A program made the position numbers and the translations under genes. Shown one piece after another: positions 1-5,857 of a stretch of DNA of 9,372 bases. Location of the stretch: the NCBI GenBank assembly GCA_027356675.1, contig DAHVXO010000121.1, forward strand, positions 1-9,372. The letters are read 5' to 3'. The first letter of the stretch is position 1; each line of letters starts with the position of its first letter. Origin of the DNA: Symbiobacteriaceae bacterium (lineage in GTDB: Bacteria > Bacillota_E > Symbiobacteriia > Symbiobacteriales > Symbiobacteriaceae). Under the pieces are notes generated by a model that did no database searches, had not been told where the DNA came from, and was given only the letters and a program-made list of their open reading frames with translations.

Positions 1-787
1 CCAGCGAGGCGACTGGCCCGGGCTCGCCGCCCCGCCAGTGCTCATCGTAGGCCATGATGTAAATCTGGTCGGCAATCTGCCCCAGAGCCACATAATCGGT
101 GGCGCCACCCCACCCGGTGCGGGTGTCGCTGGTCTTCGCCGCCACCGCCACGGTCAGGGTCATGTGCTGGGCCTGCAGTTCCTGCTTCAACTGCTTGAGG
201 AAGGCCGTATACGCCTCCCGGTCGGTCTCGGGAATGTTCTCAAAATCGATCTGGATACCGGCGGCGGGCAGTGCGATCGCCTTCGCCAGCATCGCCTTGA
301 TCACCCGGTCCCGGATGGTCGCGTCCGTCAGGATCGCATGGGCGGTCTCCTTGTCGAACGCCCCGTTGGTCAGGTTTCCGAAGAGCAGGATCCGCTTTTG
401 CTGGCCGGTGATGCCCCGCACGATCTCCTGATCCTGGCCGACCAGATTGCCCTGGCGGTCCAGCCCGTAGCCAAACAGCACGATCTGATCCATGTGTCCG
501 GCGCTGCGCTTGATGACTTCCAGCGAACTGCGGTCATAATCCACGTAGTAGCCGGCAATCCAGAAGCCGTCGCCGGGGCCGGCGGTGTCTAGCGGCTGGT
601 CCAGGTAGGCCCGCATCCAGAGCGGGTCCAGCAGATTCGCCGCCCCGAACCGCCGCCCAACTTCGTAGGCGCCGAAGGCGACCGCAGGCAGCATCGCCAG
701 CATGAGAACAAGCACGGCCCAGAGCACCCACGTCGGGCGCCGTCGTGGTGCGCGGCCGGGAATCTCGACCTGCATGGGTTGTGACAC
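1..787 (-). CDS. Membrane-anchored GH18 glycoside hydrolase, 3' end outside window
   Basis: This is the first 262 codons of a gene that runs off the left edge without a stop. I chose the GTG at 787-785 because an AGGTGG ribosome binding site (800-795) lies 7 bases upstream; the in-frame ATG at 775 is 19 bases away. The product has a basic N-terminus, one membrane segment at about residues 20-40, and then an extracellular domain. That domain carries the GH18 active-site strand GIQIDFENI (residues 177-185, with Asp181 and presumed catalytic acid Glu183) and the MAYDEHW strand (245-251). Both are typical of the YaaH/SleL/YdhD group acting on peptidoglycan or spore cortex. The first Asp of the DxxDxDxE pattern is Ala176. 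I infer a cell-wall or cortex-directed hydrolase, or a non-enzymatic glycan binder, held at the outer face of the membrane. Family assignment is firm; the substrate is not. Confidence 0.88.
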   Translation of the reverse strand, partial: MSQPMQVEIPGRAPRRRPTWVLWAVLVLMLAMLPAVAFGAYEVGRRFGAANLLDPLWMRAYLDQPLDTAGPGDGFWIAGYYVDYDRSSLEVIKRSAGHMDQIVLFGYGLDRQGNLVGQDQEIVRGITGQQKRILLFGNLTNGAFDKETAHAILTDATIRDRVIKAMLAKAIALPAAGIQIDFENIPETDREAYTAFLKQLKQELQAQHMTLTVAVAAKTSDTRTGWGGATDYVALGQIADQIYIMAYDEHWRGGEPGPVASL

Positions 788-798
788 GTCTATTCCAC

Positions 799-838
799 CT
801 CAGCGCGTAGATCGGGCCATCCCGATAAATTCGCTGAG
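799..838 (-). promoter_or_regulatory. Two-tier hairpin abutting the GH18 gene's ribosome binding site
   Basis: An outer 7-bp inverted repeat, CTCAGCG (799-805) with CGCTGAG (832-838), encloses an inner 6-bp perfect repeat, ATCGGG (811-816) with CCCGAT (821-826), around a 4-base loop. The internal loop is 5 by 5 bases. On the minus-strand transcript the 3' arm of the outer stem ends inside the AGGTGG ribosome binding site (800-795). Folding could therefore hide the first bases of that site, or the repeat could be a DNA operator. No T tract follows it, so it is not an intrinsic terminator. The function is inferred. Confidence 0.4.
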
Positions 839-875
839 ATGAACGATCGATCCTCTGTGCAATTTTAGGTATAAG

Positions 876-901
876 AAAACCCCCCTGCGGCGGGGGGGGG
901 G
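876..901 (-). terminator. Intrinsic terminator of the small membrane protein gene
   Basis: On the minus strand a C run (within 901-892) pairs with GGGGGG (885-880) across the loop GCCGCA. TTTTCTTAT follows at 879-871. It lies 18 bases past the stop codon of the gene ending at 919 and upstream of the GH18 gene, so it should separate these two same-strand genes into different transcripts. The run of ten G on the plus strand (892-901) is prone to slippage and sequencing error. Confidence 0.8.
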
Positions 902-918
902 AAGGGACTGTACGCTGG

Positions 919-1248
919 TTACCGCAACTCCGTCGGCACGACGGCGTCCACCAGACCGATGACGACGGCGGCCAGGGCTGCGCCCCACCAGCTGACGCGC
1001 AGCCAGCCGGGAAAGAGCGCACCCGTCAACCAGATCACCACCGCAGCCGTGATGAAGCTGATAAAGCCCCGGCTGCTCGGCGATGCGCCCCGTCCGAGCA
1101 CTGCCTGTACGGCCCAGCCGAGTGCGGCGATCACCAGGGAGGCCCCCAGTGCGCCCCAGAACCCGGATACGGCTACACCCGGTGTAATCCAGGCGACCAA
1201 CATGAGGACGAGGGCGGAGATCACGAAACGTACGACGGCACCGAGCAT
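919..1248 (-). CDS. Four-helix membrane protein, phage holin family (YvlD-like)
   Basis: A 109-residue, almost entirely hydrophobic protein with about four membrane segments separated by short loops. It has the pattern GALVRF-like start, 'ITPGVAVSGFWGAL', then a basic loop, a second pair of helices and a conserved-looking end VDAVVPTELR. This matches the family annotated as 'phage holin family' or YvlD-like membrane proteins in Bacillota, which are chromosomal and not shown to be lytic. The ATG at 1248 sits 9 bases after AAGGAGGTG (1266-1258). An in-frame GTG at 1260 overlaps that ribosome binding site and is unlikely to be the start. The gene is divergent from rpsT and has its own terminator. 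Its role in the cell is unknown; a generic envelope function is possible. Confidence 0.8.
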   Translation of the reverse strand: MLGAVVRFVISALVLMLVAWITPGVAVSGFWGALGASLVIAALGWAVQAVLGRGASPSSRGFISFITAAVVIWLTGALFPGWLRVSWWGAALAAVVIGLVDAVVPTELR

Positions 1249-1284
1249 GCGACCCGTCACCTCCTTTTCCTGCTGCTCATAGTG

Positions 1285-1298
1285 TTGTCAAGCGACAA
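1285..1298. promoter_or_regulatory. Small inverted repeat between divergent genes
   Basis: TTGTC (1285-1289) and GACAA (1294-1298) form an inverted repeat with a 4-base spacer between the rpsT promoter and the small membrane protein gene. On the minus strand the same bases contain TTGACA (1291-1286), a perfect -35 hexamer, but I see no matching -10 at a usual distance. It could be an operator or part of an undefined promoter. Support is weak. Confidence 0.22.
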
Positions 1299-1324
1299 AA
1301 CGATTATTCGCGCCGCGATTTCCC

Positions 1325-1353
1325 TTGCGTGCCATGGGGTGCCGTGCTAAAAT
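1325..1353 (+). promoter_or_regulatory. Housekeeping promoter of rpsT
   Basis: TTGCGT (1325-1330) and TAAAAT (1348-1353) are separated by exactly 17 bases and match the SigA-type consensus well. Transcription should begin near 1360. That leaves a leader of only about 17 bases, containing the ribosome binding site GGAGG (1364-1368). Confidence 0.8.
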
Positions 1354-1376
1354 ACTCGTGTTTGGAGGTGAGGAAG

Positions 1377-1622
1377 TTGGCTAACATCAAGTCCGCTATG
1401 AAGCGTGCCCTGACATCAGTAAAGCGTCAGGAGCGCAATAAGATGGTCAAATCCGGCCTCCGGACGCAGGTCCGCAAGTTTAACGAGGCGTTGACCCCCG
1501 CTTTGTTGAATCAGGCGTTCTCGGCGCTGGATACGGCCGCCGCGAAGGGCGTCATCCACAAGAACACCGCCTCGCGCAAGAAGTCACGGCTGGCCAAGAA
1601 GCTGGCCGCTACCCAGGCGTAG
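1377..1622 (+). CDS. rpsT: 30S ribosomal protein S20
   Basis: This encodes the 81-residue small-subunit protein S20, which binds 16S rRNA and helps assemble the 30S subunit. The sequence opens with the family hallmark (M)ANIKSAMKR and is rich in Lys and Arg. It has the conserved VIHKNTASRKKSRLAKK segment near the C-terminus, which forms part of the helical bundle. Translation starts at a TTG: the family's N-terminus fits it, and GGAGG (1364-1368) lies 8 bases upstream. The in-frame upstream extension to 1329 would overlap the promoter and is not real. The gene is monocistronic, between its own promoter and a strong terminator, and is convergent with holA. The length is close to the family norm of about 85-90 residues. 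Confidence 0.97.
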   Translation: MANIKSAMKRALTSVKRQERNKMVKSGLRTQVRKFNEALTPALLNQAFSALDTAAAKGVIHKNTASRKKSRLAKKLAATQA

Positions 1623-1640
1623 TTCCACCCAACGGCAGGT

Positions 1641-1677
1641 AAGCCCGCTGTGAATGCAAGTTCACAGCGGGCTTTTT
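1641..1677 (+). terminator. Intrinsic terminator of rpsT
   Basis: AAGCCCGCTGTGAA (1641-1654) and TTCACAGCGGGCTT (1661-1674) form a perfect 14-bp stem with a 6-base loop. The T tract at 1673-1677 follows. It ends rpsT 19 bases past its stop. The opposite strand has only a weak T tract (GGGCTTACC), so it is at best a partial terminator for the convergent holA transcript. Confidence 0.93.
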
Positions 1678-1695
1678 GCGCGGTTTGCCCGGCGT

Positions 1696-2733
1696 TCAGT
1701 TCATGAGTTCGACTACCAGAGTCTCGAGGGTAAGCCGGGCGTCGAAACCGGATTTCATGGCCAGATCCGCCTCCAGCAGTTGGCCCAGGGCCGCTGCGAT
1801 CCGGTCCCGCGGGTACTTCCGTAGGCCGGAGACCATCTTCTCATACGGGTACGGCTTCATCTTTGCCATAGCAGGCCCCTCGCGCAGCGAGACACCCCGA
1901 GCGGCCAAAGCCTTGACCACCAGCATCTGCCGGAAGTGGCCCGTCAGGGCTGCCAGCAGCTGGAGGGGATGGTCAATCTCCAGCAGCAGCCGCTCCAGCA
2001 GGGTCAACGCCCGGGCCCGCTGCTTTAACATGACCGCCTCGGTCAGGTGGTAGAACTTCGCCTCAGCGACGCCGCCCACGGCCGCATCGACGTCCGCCGT
2101 GGCGATCTCCCGGGCGGCACCGACGTAAATGGTCAGCTTGAGCAGTTCCGAGTCGATCAGGCGCAGGTCGGTGCCCGTCTTCTCCAGCAGGAGGCGGGCC
2201 GCCGGGTCGCCCAGCCGCTTGCCATAGGACTGGCAGCGGGCCTGAGCCCACATGGCGGCATCCTGCTCCTTCAGCTGTGCGCAGTCCACAGCACCGCCGG
2301 TGGCGATGACCGCCTTGGTCACCTTACGGCGGCTGTCAACGGTCTCGCCGACAAGGAAGACCAGGCAAGTAGAGCGGGCCGGGCTCTTGAGATAGGCAAC
2401 CAACGCCTCGTCGGCGCCGCCGGTCTTCTCCGCTTCGGCCTCTCCATCCTCCACGGCCTTGCGGGATGCCGCGAAGATCGGGCAGTCGCGCACAACCACC
2501 AACCGACGCTCGGCAAAGAACGGGTGCGTCTGCGCCGTGATGAGCGCCCGCTGCAGCTGGTCCGGGCCGGGGTCGAAGACGTGCAGGTTGAAGTCGGCGG
2601 TCTCCGGCTGGACGACGACCGCCCGGATCGCCCGGTACAGTTCATCCTTCAGAAACGGCTCGCCGCCGTACAGAAGATAGACCGGGCGCACGGACCCCGA
2701 CCGAATCTCCGCCATGGCCTCTGGGTGGTTCAC
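1696..2733 (-). CDS. holA: DNA polymerase III delta subunit
   Basis: This is the clamp-loader delta subunit (YqeN/HolA family). With delta' and gamma/tau it opens the beta sliding clamp and loads it on DNA. The 345-residue length is normal. The N-terminal part carries the family signature PVYLLYGGEPFLKDELYRAI. A middle segment 'TCLVFLVGETVDSRRKVTKAV' and the all-helical C-terminal domain with LLERLLLEIDHPLQLLAAL and HFRQMLVVKAL follow, as in other HolA proteins. GGAGG (2745-2741) is only 1 base before the ATG at 2739 but 7 bases before the GTG at 2733, so I prefer the GTG. The gene is convergent with rpsT and divergent from the phosphatase-like gene. No clear promoter is seen at 2740-2860. 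Confidence 0.93.
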   Translation of the reverse strand: MNHPEAMAEIRSGSVRPVYLLYGGEPFLKDELYRAIRAVVVQPETADFNLHVFDPGPDQLQRALITAQTHPFFAERRLVVVRDCPIFAASRKAVEDGEAEAEKTGGADEALVAYLKSPARSTCLVFLVGETVDSRRKVTKAVIATGGAVDCAQLKEQDAAMWAQARCQSYGKRLGDPAARLLLEKTGTDLRLIDSELLKLTIYVGAAREIATADVDAAVGGVAEAKFYHLTEAVMLKQRARALTLLERLLLEIDHPLQLLAALTGHFRQMLVVKALAARGVSLREGPAMAKMKPYPYEKMVSGLRKYPRDRIAAALGQLLEADLAMKSGFDARLTLETLVVELMN

Positions 2734-2863
2734 CCGCATCCCTCCGATTCATCGCCTGTTAGGTTTCTGTTCGCCGGTGATGACTCCTGCAGGACTGGCA
2801 GGCCTTTGACCCGAAATCCCTAAGGTCGGAACAGCCGGAACACGGTTACGAGGGGGTTTGGTG

Positions 2864-4654
2864 GTGCGTCGGGGCCCTGCCGTTCTCCTGCTGCTCATCC
2901 TGCTCGCTGCCGCCGCCTACGGTGCCCAACGGGCCATGGCCGATGGCTGGAAGCGCCTTACGGGATTCGCACCCATATACTTGAAGGCTCCAAGACCGTC
3001 CACCGGGTCCCCGCAACTGGCGGGCCGGCTGGTCCTGGTCATCGTCCCCGGGCTCCGTACGGATGATGCGCCCTTCCTCCCCACCCTGGACTGGCTGCGC
3101 CGGCAGGGTGCGGGACTGACGCTTTCGGTTCCGGCACCGGGGTATCCCGTGCCCGCGGCGGCGACACTGCTCTCTGGCGCCTTGCCGCGCCATCACGGCG
3201 TGCTGCCTGGTCCGGTGCGCAGGGCGCTGCCAGTTGACAGCCTGCCTGCGGCGGTGCAGCGGGCGAAGCTGACCACCGGCGGGGTCGGGGATGCAGATCT
3301 GGGCGCCCTGGTTGGTTCAGCGGCCGGCACCTGGCTCGATGCCGACACCCCCGCCAAGATCGCCGAGGCGGCGCGGGCGTTGCTGGCGCCGTCCGGACCA
3401 CGGCTGATCATCCTCGGGTTGGATGGGTTCCACCTACAGACGCACAAACTGGGGAGTGCGGATCGGAGTCAACCGGAGTACCGGGATGCCCTGGCCGACC
3501 TCGATGCCTTGCTGGTGGACGCCCTGGCGCCTGTCGACCTCAAGACCACGGCGGTGGTCGTGGTTGGCACGGCGGCGACGGGGGCGGATGGGCGCCATCG
3601 CCTGGAGCAGCCCGTCCCGCTGATTATGGCCGGAGCCGGTATCCGCAAGGATTACCGGGGTGCAGCCTCCCTGGTGGACGTGGCATCCACGGCTGCCGCA
3701 CTCCTGGGCGCCCCGGCGCCGCTACAGAGCAGCGGGCGGCCACTGGTGGAGGCGCTCCAGGTGGACGGGCGCCAGGCGGATGTGCTGATGCAGCGCAACC
3801 TGGCTGTCCGCAAGGCGTTCACGGATGCAACCCTGCAATCGCTGGGTGTGGCCGAGCCCGTCGCAGACCCGCCCGGGACGGCTACCGAGGCGCCGGCCTA
3901 CGTGGGGGCGCTGGAGCAGCGTGTCCAGGAGGCCCAGTTCGCCCTGTGGAAGACGCTGCTCGTGCAGCGGCTGCCATACCTGGGGGGCGCGCTGCTGGTG
4001 CTCCTGCTGTACCTTTTTGTGGCCTTGCGCCAGCCGTTCGGCGGCCCTCTGTTGCTGGGGATCCTGACGTACCAGGTCGTCTTTCACGGGTTGTTCTTCC
4101 TGTGGGGCGGGCGGTATTCGGCCGCCATGGTCGGGTTGGAGCACATGGAGCGGACGCTGCCGGCCGGTCTGGGGCTGCGGACCGCCATCGGTATGACGGT
4201 TGCAGTTGTGGTGACGGGGTTCTTCCTCTCCCGGCGGAACTTCAAGCATGGTCCTTACCTATCCGCGGCGACGCTGCATATGGTGCTGAGCACCTGCGCC
4301 GTGGTGGCTTTGCCGGTGGTCGGTGCCCTGGTCTTCGTCGGTTGGGACTTCCCCGTGGCACTGCCGGCGCCGGGGCTGCTCGTCTGGTATTTCGTGGCGG
4401 CCCTGCAGGTCGTCGTCATCGGGTATATGGGGCTGATTTGGGCCATGATCGCCGTGTGGAGCGTCCGGTTTAGCCGCCGGGTCTGGCCGCGCAAGGAGAT
4501 CGGCGACCCCGAGGTCAACGCCGACAAGGTCGTGCGGGCGCGTGCCCTGCGCCGGTCAGTCCGAACCCAGCGGCCGCCGGGGCCGCAGGCGGGCCGCCGG
4601 GGCCGCAGCCATAGAAAGGGTGAGATTGGTGGAGCTCTTACGGACGACCCGTGA
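2864..4654 (+). CDS. Polytopic membrane protein with degenerate alkaline-phosphatase-like domain
   Basis: A 596-residue protein: N-terminal signal or anchor (about residues 5-21), an external domain (about 55-300), then about five hydrophobic segments between 370 and 535 and a basic C-terminal tail. The external domain follows the alkaline phosphatase superfamily layout: strand VLVIVPGLR, TLLSGALPRHHGV, LGLDGFH, EYRDALADLDALL, PLIMAGAGI and VDVASTAAALLGAP. Key residues are missing. Pro62 replaces the first metal Asp, no Ser or Thr occupies the nucleophile segment before TLLSG, and Ala237-Ala238 replace the Asp-His pair. I infer a catalytically inactive envelope protein. Among TTG 2858, GTG 2861 and GTG 2864, I chose the last because it lies 7 bases after AGGGGG (2851-2856). 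The 3' end overlaps panC, suggesting translational coupling. Confidence 0.72.
   Translation: MRRGPAVLLLLILLAAAAYGAQRAMADGWKRLTGFAPIYLKAPRPSTGSPQLAGRLVLVIVPGLRTDDAPFLPTLDWLRRQGAGLTLSVPAPGYPVPAAATLLSGALPRHHGVLPGPVRRALPVDSLPAAVQRAKLTTGGVGDADLGALVGSAAGTWLDADTPAKIAEAARALLAPSGPRLIILGLDGFHLQTHKLGSADRSQPEYRDALADLDALLVDALAPVDLKTTAVVVVGTAATGADGRHRLEQPVPLIMAGAGIRKDYRGAASLVDVASTAAALLGAPAPLQSSGRPLVEALQVDGRQADVLMQRNLAVRKAFTDATLQSLGVAEPVADPPGTATEAPAYVGALEQRVQEAQFALWKTLLVQRLPYLGGALLVLLLYLFVALRQPFGGPLLLGILTYQVVFHGLFFLWGGRYSAAMVGLEHMERTLPAGLGLRTAIGMTVAVVVTGFFLSRRNFKHGPYLSAATLHMVLSTCAVVALPVVGALVFVGWDFPVALPAPGLLVWYFVAALQVVVIGYMGLIWAMIAVWSVRFSRRVWPRKEIGDPEVNADKVVRARALRRSVRTQRPPGPQAGRRGRSHRKGEIGGALTDDP
4572..4608 (+). 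repeat. 20-bp-period tandem duplication at the end of the phosphatase-like gene
   Basis: The 17-base unit GGCCGCCGGGGCCGCAG occurs at 4572-4588 and again at 4592-4608, a period of 20. Because 20 is not a multiple of 3, the second copy changes the reading frame. With one copy the gene would read CAG-CCA-TAG and stop at 4612-4614, directly before the panC ribosome binding site. With two copies it reads on to 4654. The repeat can also fold into G+C-rich hairpins just upstream of panC. Confidence 0.85.
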
Positions 4655-5480
4655 TTTGCGCGACGCGGTTGGCTCGGCGCGTGCGGCCGGCAAGCGCATT
4701 GGCTGCGTCCCCACGATGGGATATCTCCACGAAGGCCACGCCACCCTGATGCGGGAGGCGCACATGGAGTGCGACTTCGTGGTGGTGACGATTTTCGTCA
4801 ATCCGACGCAGTTTGGGCCCAATGAAGACTTTGAGCGGTACCCGCGTGACCTCGAGCGGGATGCGGCCATCTGCCGGTCGGTGGCAGTGGATGCGATTTT
4901 CGCACCCGACGTGATGGAGATGTACCCGGAGCGGCCTCTCCTCACGACGGTACGGGTGGCGGGCCTGACTGAGACCCTCTGCGGCGCCTCCCGCCCCGGC
5001 CATTTTGAGGGCGTGGCGACCGTGGTGGCCAAGCTGCTCAACATCGTGCGGCCGGATGTGGCGTACTTTGGGCAGAAGGATGCCCAGCAGCTGGCGGTTG
5101 TCCGCCAGATGGTGGCGGACCTGAACATGGACTTCGTGGCGATTCGGGGAGTACCGATCGTGCGAGAGCCGGATGGTCTGGCTCGCAGTTCCCGCAACGT
5201 TTACCTCACGCCGCCGGAGCGGGAGGCGGCGCCGATGCTTTACCGGTCGCTTCAGATGGCTGAGACGCGGGTGCGGGCGGGCGAGCGGAACATGCGGGCG
5301 CTGGCGCAGGCCATGCGCAGCCTCATCGGCACGGAGCCGCTGGCGAATATCGATTACGTGGAGATTGTCGATGCACAGACGCTCCAGCCCATCGAGCGCC
5401 TGGAGCGGCCGGCTTTGGCGGCCCTGGCGGTGAAGTTCGGGCGGACCAGGCTCATTGATAACTGTACGCTGGAGCCCTGA
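4629..5480 (+). CDS. panC: Pantothenate synthetase (pantoate--beta-alanine ligase)
   Basis: This cytoplasmic enzyme joins pantoate and beta-alanine, using ATP through a pantoyl-adenylate, to make pantothenate (vitamin B5), the precursor of coenzyme A. The 283-residue protein has every family motif: PTMGYLHEGH with the HxGH ATP site (about residues 30-39), FVNPTQFGPNEDFERYPR, the GQKDAQQ loop (about 147-153), and the SSRN segment that replaces KMSKS, followed by VYL. The C-terminal dimer region ends FGRTRLIDNC. I chose GTG 4629 because AAGGGTGA (4616-4623) is correctly spaced and the protein starts in register with its family; TTG at 4626 is possible. The start lies 26 bases inside the upstream gene. 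No panB or panD is nearby, so the pathway's other genes must be elsewhere. Confidence 0.96.
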   Translation: MELLRTTRDLRDAVGSARAAGKRIGCVPTMGYLHEGHATLMREAHMECDFVVVTIFVNPTQFGPNEDFERYPRDLERDAAICRSVAVDAIFAPDVMEMYPERPLLTTVRVAGLTETLCGASRPGHFEGVATVVAKLLNIVRPDVAYFGQKDAQQLAVVRQMVADLNMDFVAIRGVPIVREPDGLARSSRNVYLTPPEREAAPMLYRSLQMAETRVRAGERNMRALAQAMRSLIGTEPLANIDYVEIVDAQTLQPIERLERPALAALAVKFGRTRLIDNCTLEP

Positions 5481-5557
5481 GGGGTCTAATCCGAGCGTCA
5501 CCCAGGCAAGAATCCAGCGGTGGGCGAAGAGCCCTTCCTCATCCGAGCGAGTGCCTT

Positions 5558-5633
5558 GCAGTTGCTCAGGGGGCGGATCCAGCACGTCCAGGGTCACCAG
5601 GGAGATGGAGACTGAGATACTGCAACTGTTTTT
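5558..5633 (+). terminator. Long-range hairpin with T tract downstream of panC
   Basis: CAGTTGC (5559-5565) pairs with GCAACTG (5622-5628), directly followed by TTTTT (5629-5633). Nested inside, TCAG (5566-5569) can pair with CTGA (5612-5615). The enclosed loop is long (about 56 bases) and may fold further. It is placed to end panC transcripts about 150 bases past the stop codon, but is unlike a compact intrinsic terminator and could instead be a structured RNA element. I see no promoter of its own. Confidence 0.4.
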
Positions 5634-5652
5634 CATCACCACTGAGTGAAAT

Positions 5653-5730
5653 AAAAAAGAGTTGAAGTTCCAGAGCACGACTATCGCTGAGCGAATAGCC
5701 TGTACCGCTGTCCCACAACTCTCTTATTCC
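5653..5730 (-). ncRNA. Candidate ~78-nt structured small RNA, divergent from the HEPN gene
   Basis: A near-consensus minus-strand promoter predicts a start at about 5730. The RNA folds into one rod. GAGTTG (5721-5716) pairs with CAACTC (5664-5659), and AAGA extends the stem into the terminal U run, giving about 10 bp with one G-U pair. An internal loop follows, then CAG and GUAC pair with CUG and GUGC, then an apical hairpin GGCUAU/AUAGUC plus CGC/GCG with a 3-base loop and one bulged U. Six T (5658-5653) end it like an intrinsic terminator. Thus promoter, structure and terminator fit a self-contained transcript. I do not recognise a known RNA family. The same inverted repeat could partly serve as a terminator for plus-strand transcripts. 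Expression is untested. Confidence 0.5.
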
Positions 5731-5736
5731 GTTTTT

Positions 5737-5765
5737 ACTATACCGCACACCGCCACACCCGTCAA
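5737..5765 (-). promoter_or_regulatory. Promoter driving the minus-strand small RNA
   Basis: Read on the minus strand, TTGACG (5765-5760) and TATAGT (5742-5737) are separated by exactly 17 bases, each one base off the SigA consensus. It is among the best-matching promoters in the window and faces away from the HEPN gene. No protein gene lies downstream, only the small RNA candidate and then sequence antisense to panC. Confidence 0.72.
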
Positions 5766-5790
5766 GTGGCGCTGTCCGCAGTCTTATGAT

Positions 5791-5818
5791 TTGAAATGTT
5801 GCCTTTCATGGTTATGAT
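5791..5818 (+). promoter_or_regulatory. Promoter of the HEPN-domain gene
   Basis: TTGAAA (5791-5796) and TATGAT (5813-5818) are separated by 16 bases, a good SigA-type match. Transcription should begin near 5825, giving a leader of about 33 bases with the ribosome binding site AGGGGA. Its -35 is only 25 bases from the -35 of the divergent small RNA promoter, so one regulator could govern both. Confidence 0.62.
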
Positions 5819-5857
5819 AGGGGCGGTTAACGACTTCCGTAGGGAGAGGGGACTAAC

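Larger units (their letters stand above)
5481..5857. other. Signal-rich 377-bp intergenic region between panC and the HEPN gene
   Basis: No protein-coding gene is convincing here. From left to right it holds: a 9-base direct repeat ATCCGAGCG (5489-5497 and 5541-5549), a long-range hairpin with a T tract (5558-5633), a candidate small RNA on the minus strand (5653-5730) with its promoter (5737-5765), a plus-strand promoter (5791-5818), and the ribosome binding site of the next gene (AGGGGA, 5847-5852). An 8-base repeat CGCTGTCC occurs at 5706-5713 and 5770-5777. TTATGAT occurs at 5784-5790 and 5812-5818. The right half is clearly lower in G+C than panC. Confidence 0.7.

Noticed and set aside
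38..592. Long plus-strand frames over the left end
   Set aside because: They are antisense to the GH18 gene, whose motifs IDFEN and MAYDEHW are clear on the minus strand.
892..901. Poly-G run as a phase-variation switch
   Set aside because: It is part of a terminator stem, outside any coding region or promoter spacer, so length change would not switch a gene in an obvious way.
919..1248. A phage holin next to a cell-wall hydrolase (GH18) read as a prophage lysis cassette
   Set aside because: The family name is historical. Such proteins are ordinary chromosomal membrane proteins, a terminator separates the two genes, and no other phage genes are present.
1329..1622. A 97-residue form of S20 starting upstream
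   Set aside because: It would overlap the -10 element and the ribosome binding site. The S20 family begins MANIKSA at the TTG at 1377.
2734..2863. Promoters in the holA/phosphatase-like divergent gap, including TTGACC at 2806-2811
   Set aside because: No -10 hexamer stands at 16-18 bases from it, and no better pair was found on either strand.
5481..5678. Minus-strand reading frame with a plausible-looking peptide starting MKNSCSIS, continuing antisense to panC
   Set aside because: It has no ribosome binding site, begins beyond the predicted terminator of the small RNA, and continues without a stop only because it runs antisense to G+C-rich panC. I recognise no family.
5481..5857. CRISPR array or T-box leader in the signal-rich intergenic region
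   Set aside because: Repeats are only 7-9 bases and occur twice, with no regular spacing. There is no T-box GGGUGGNACCGCG motif.
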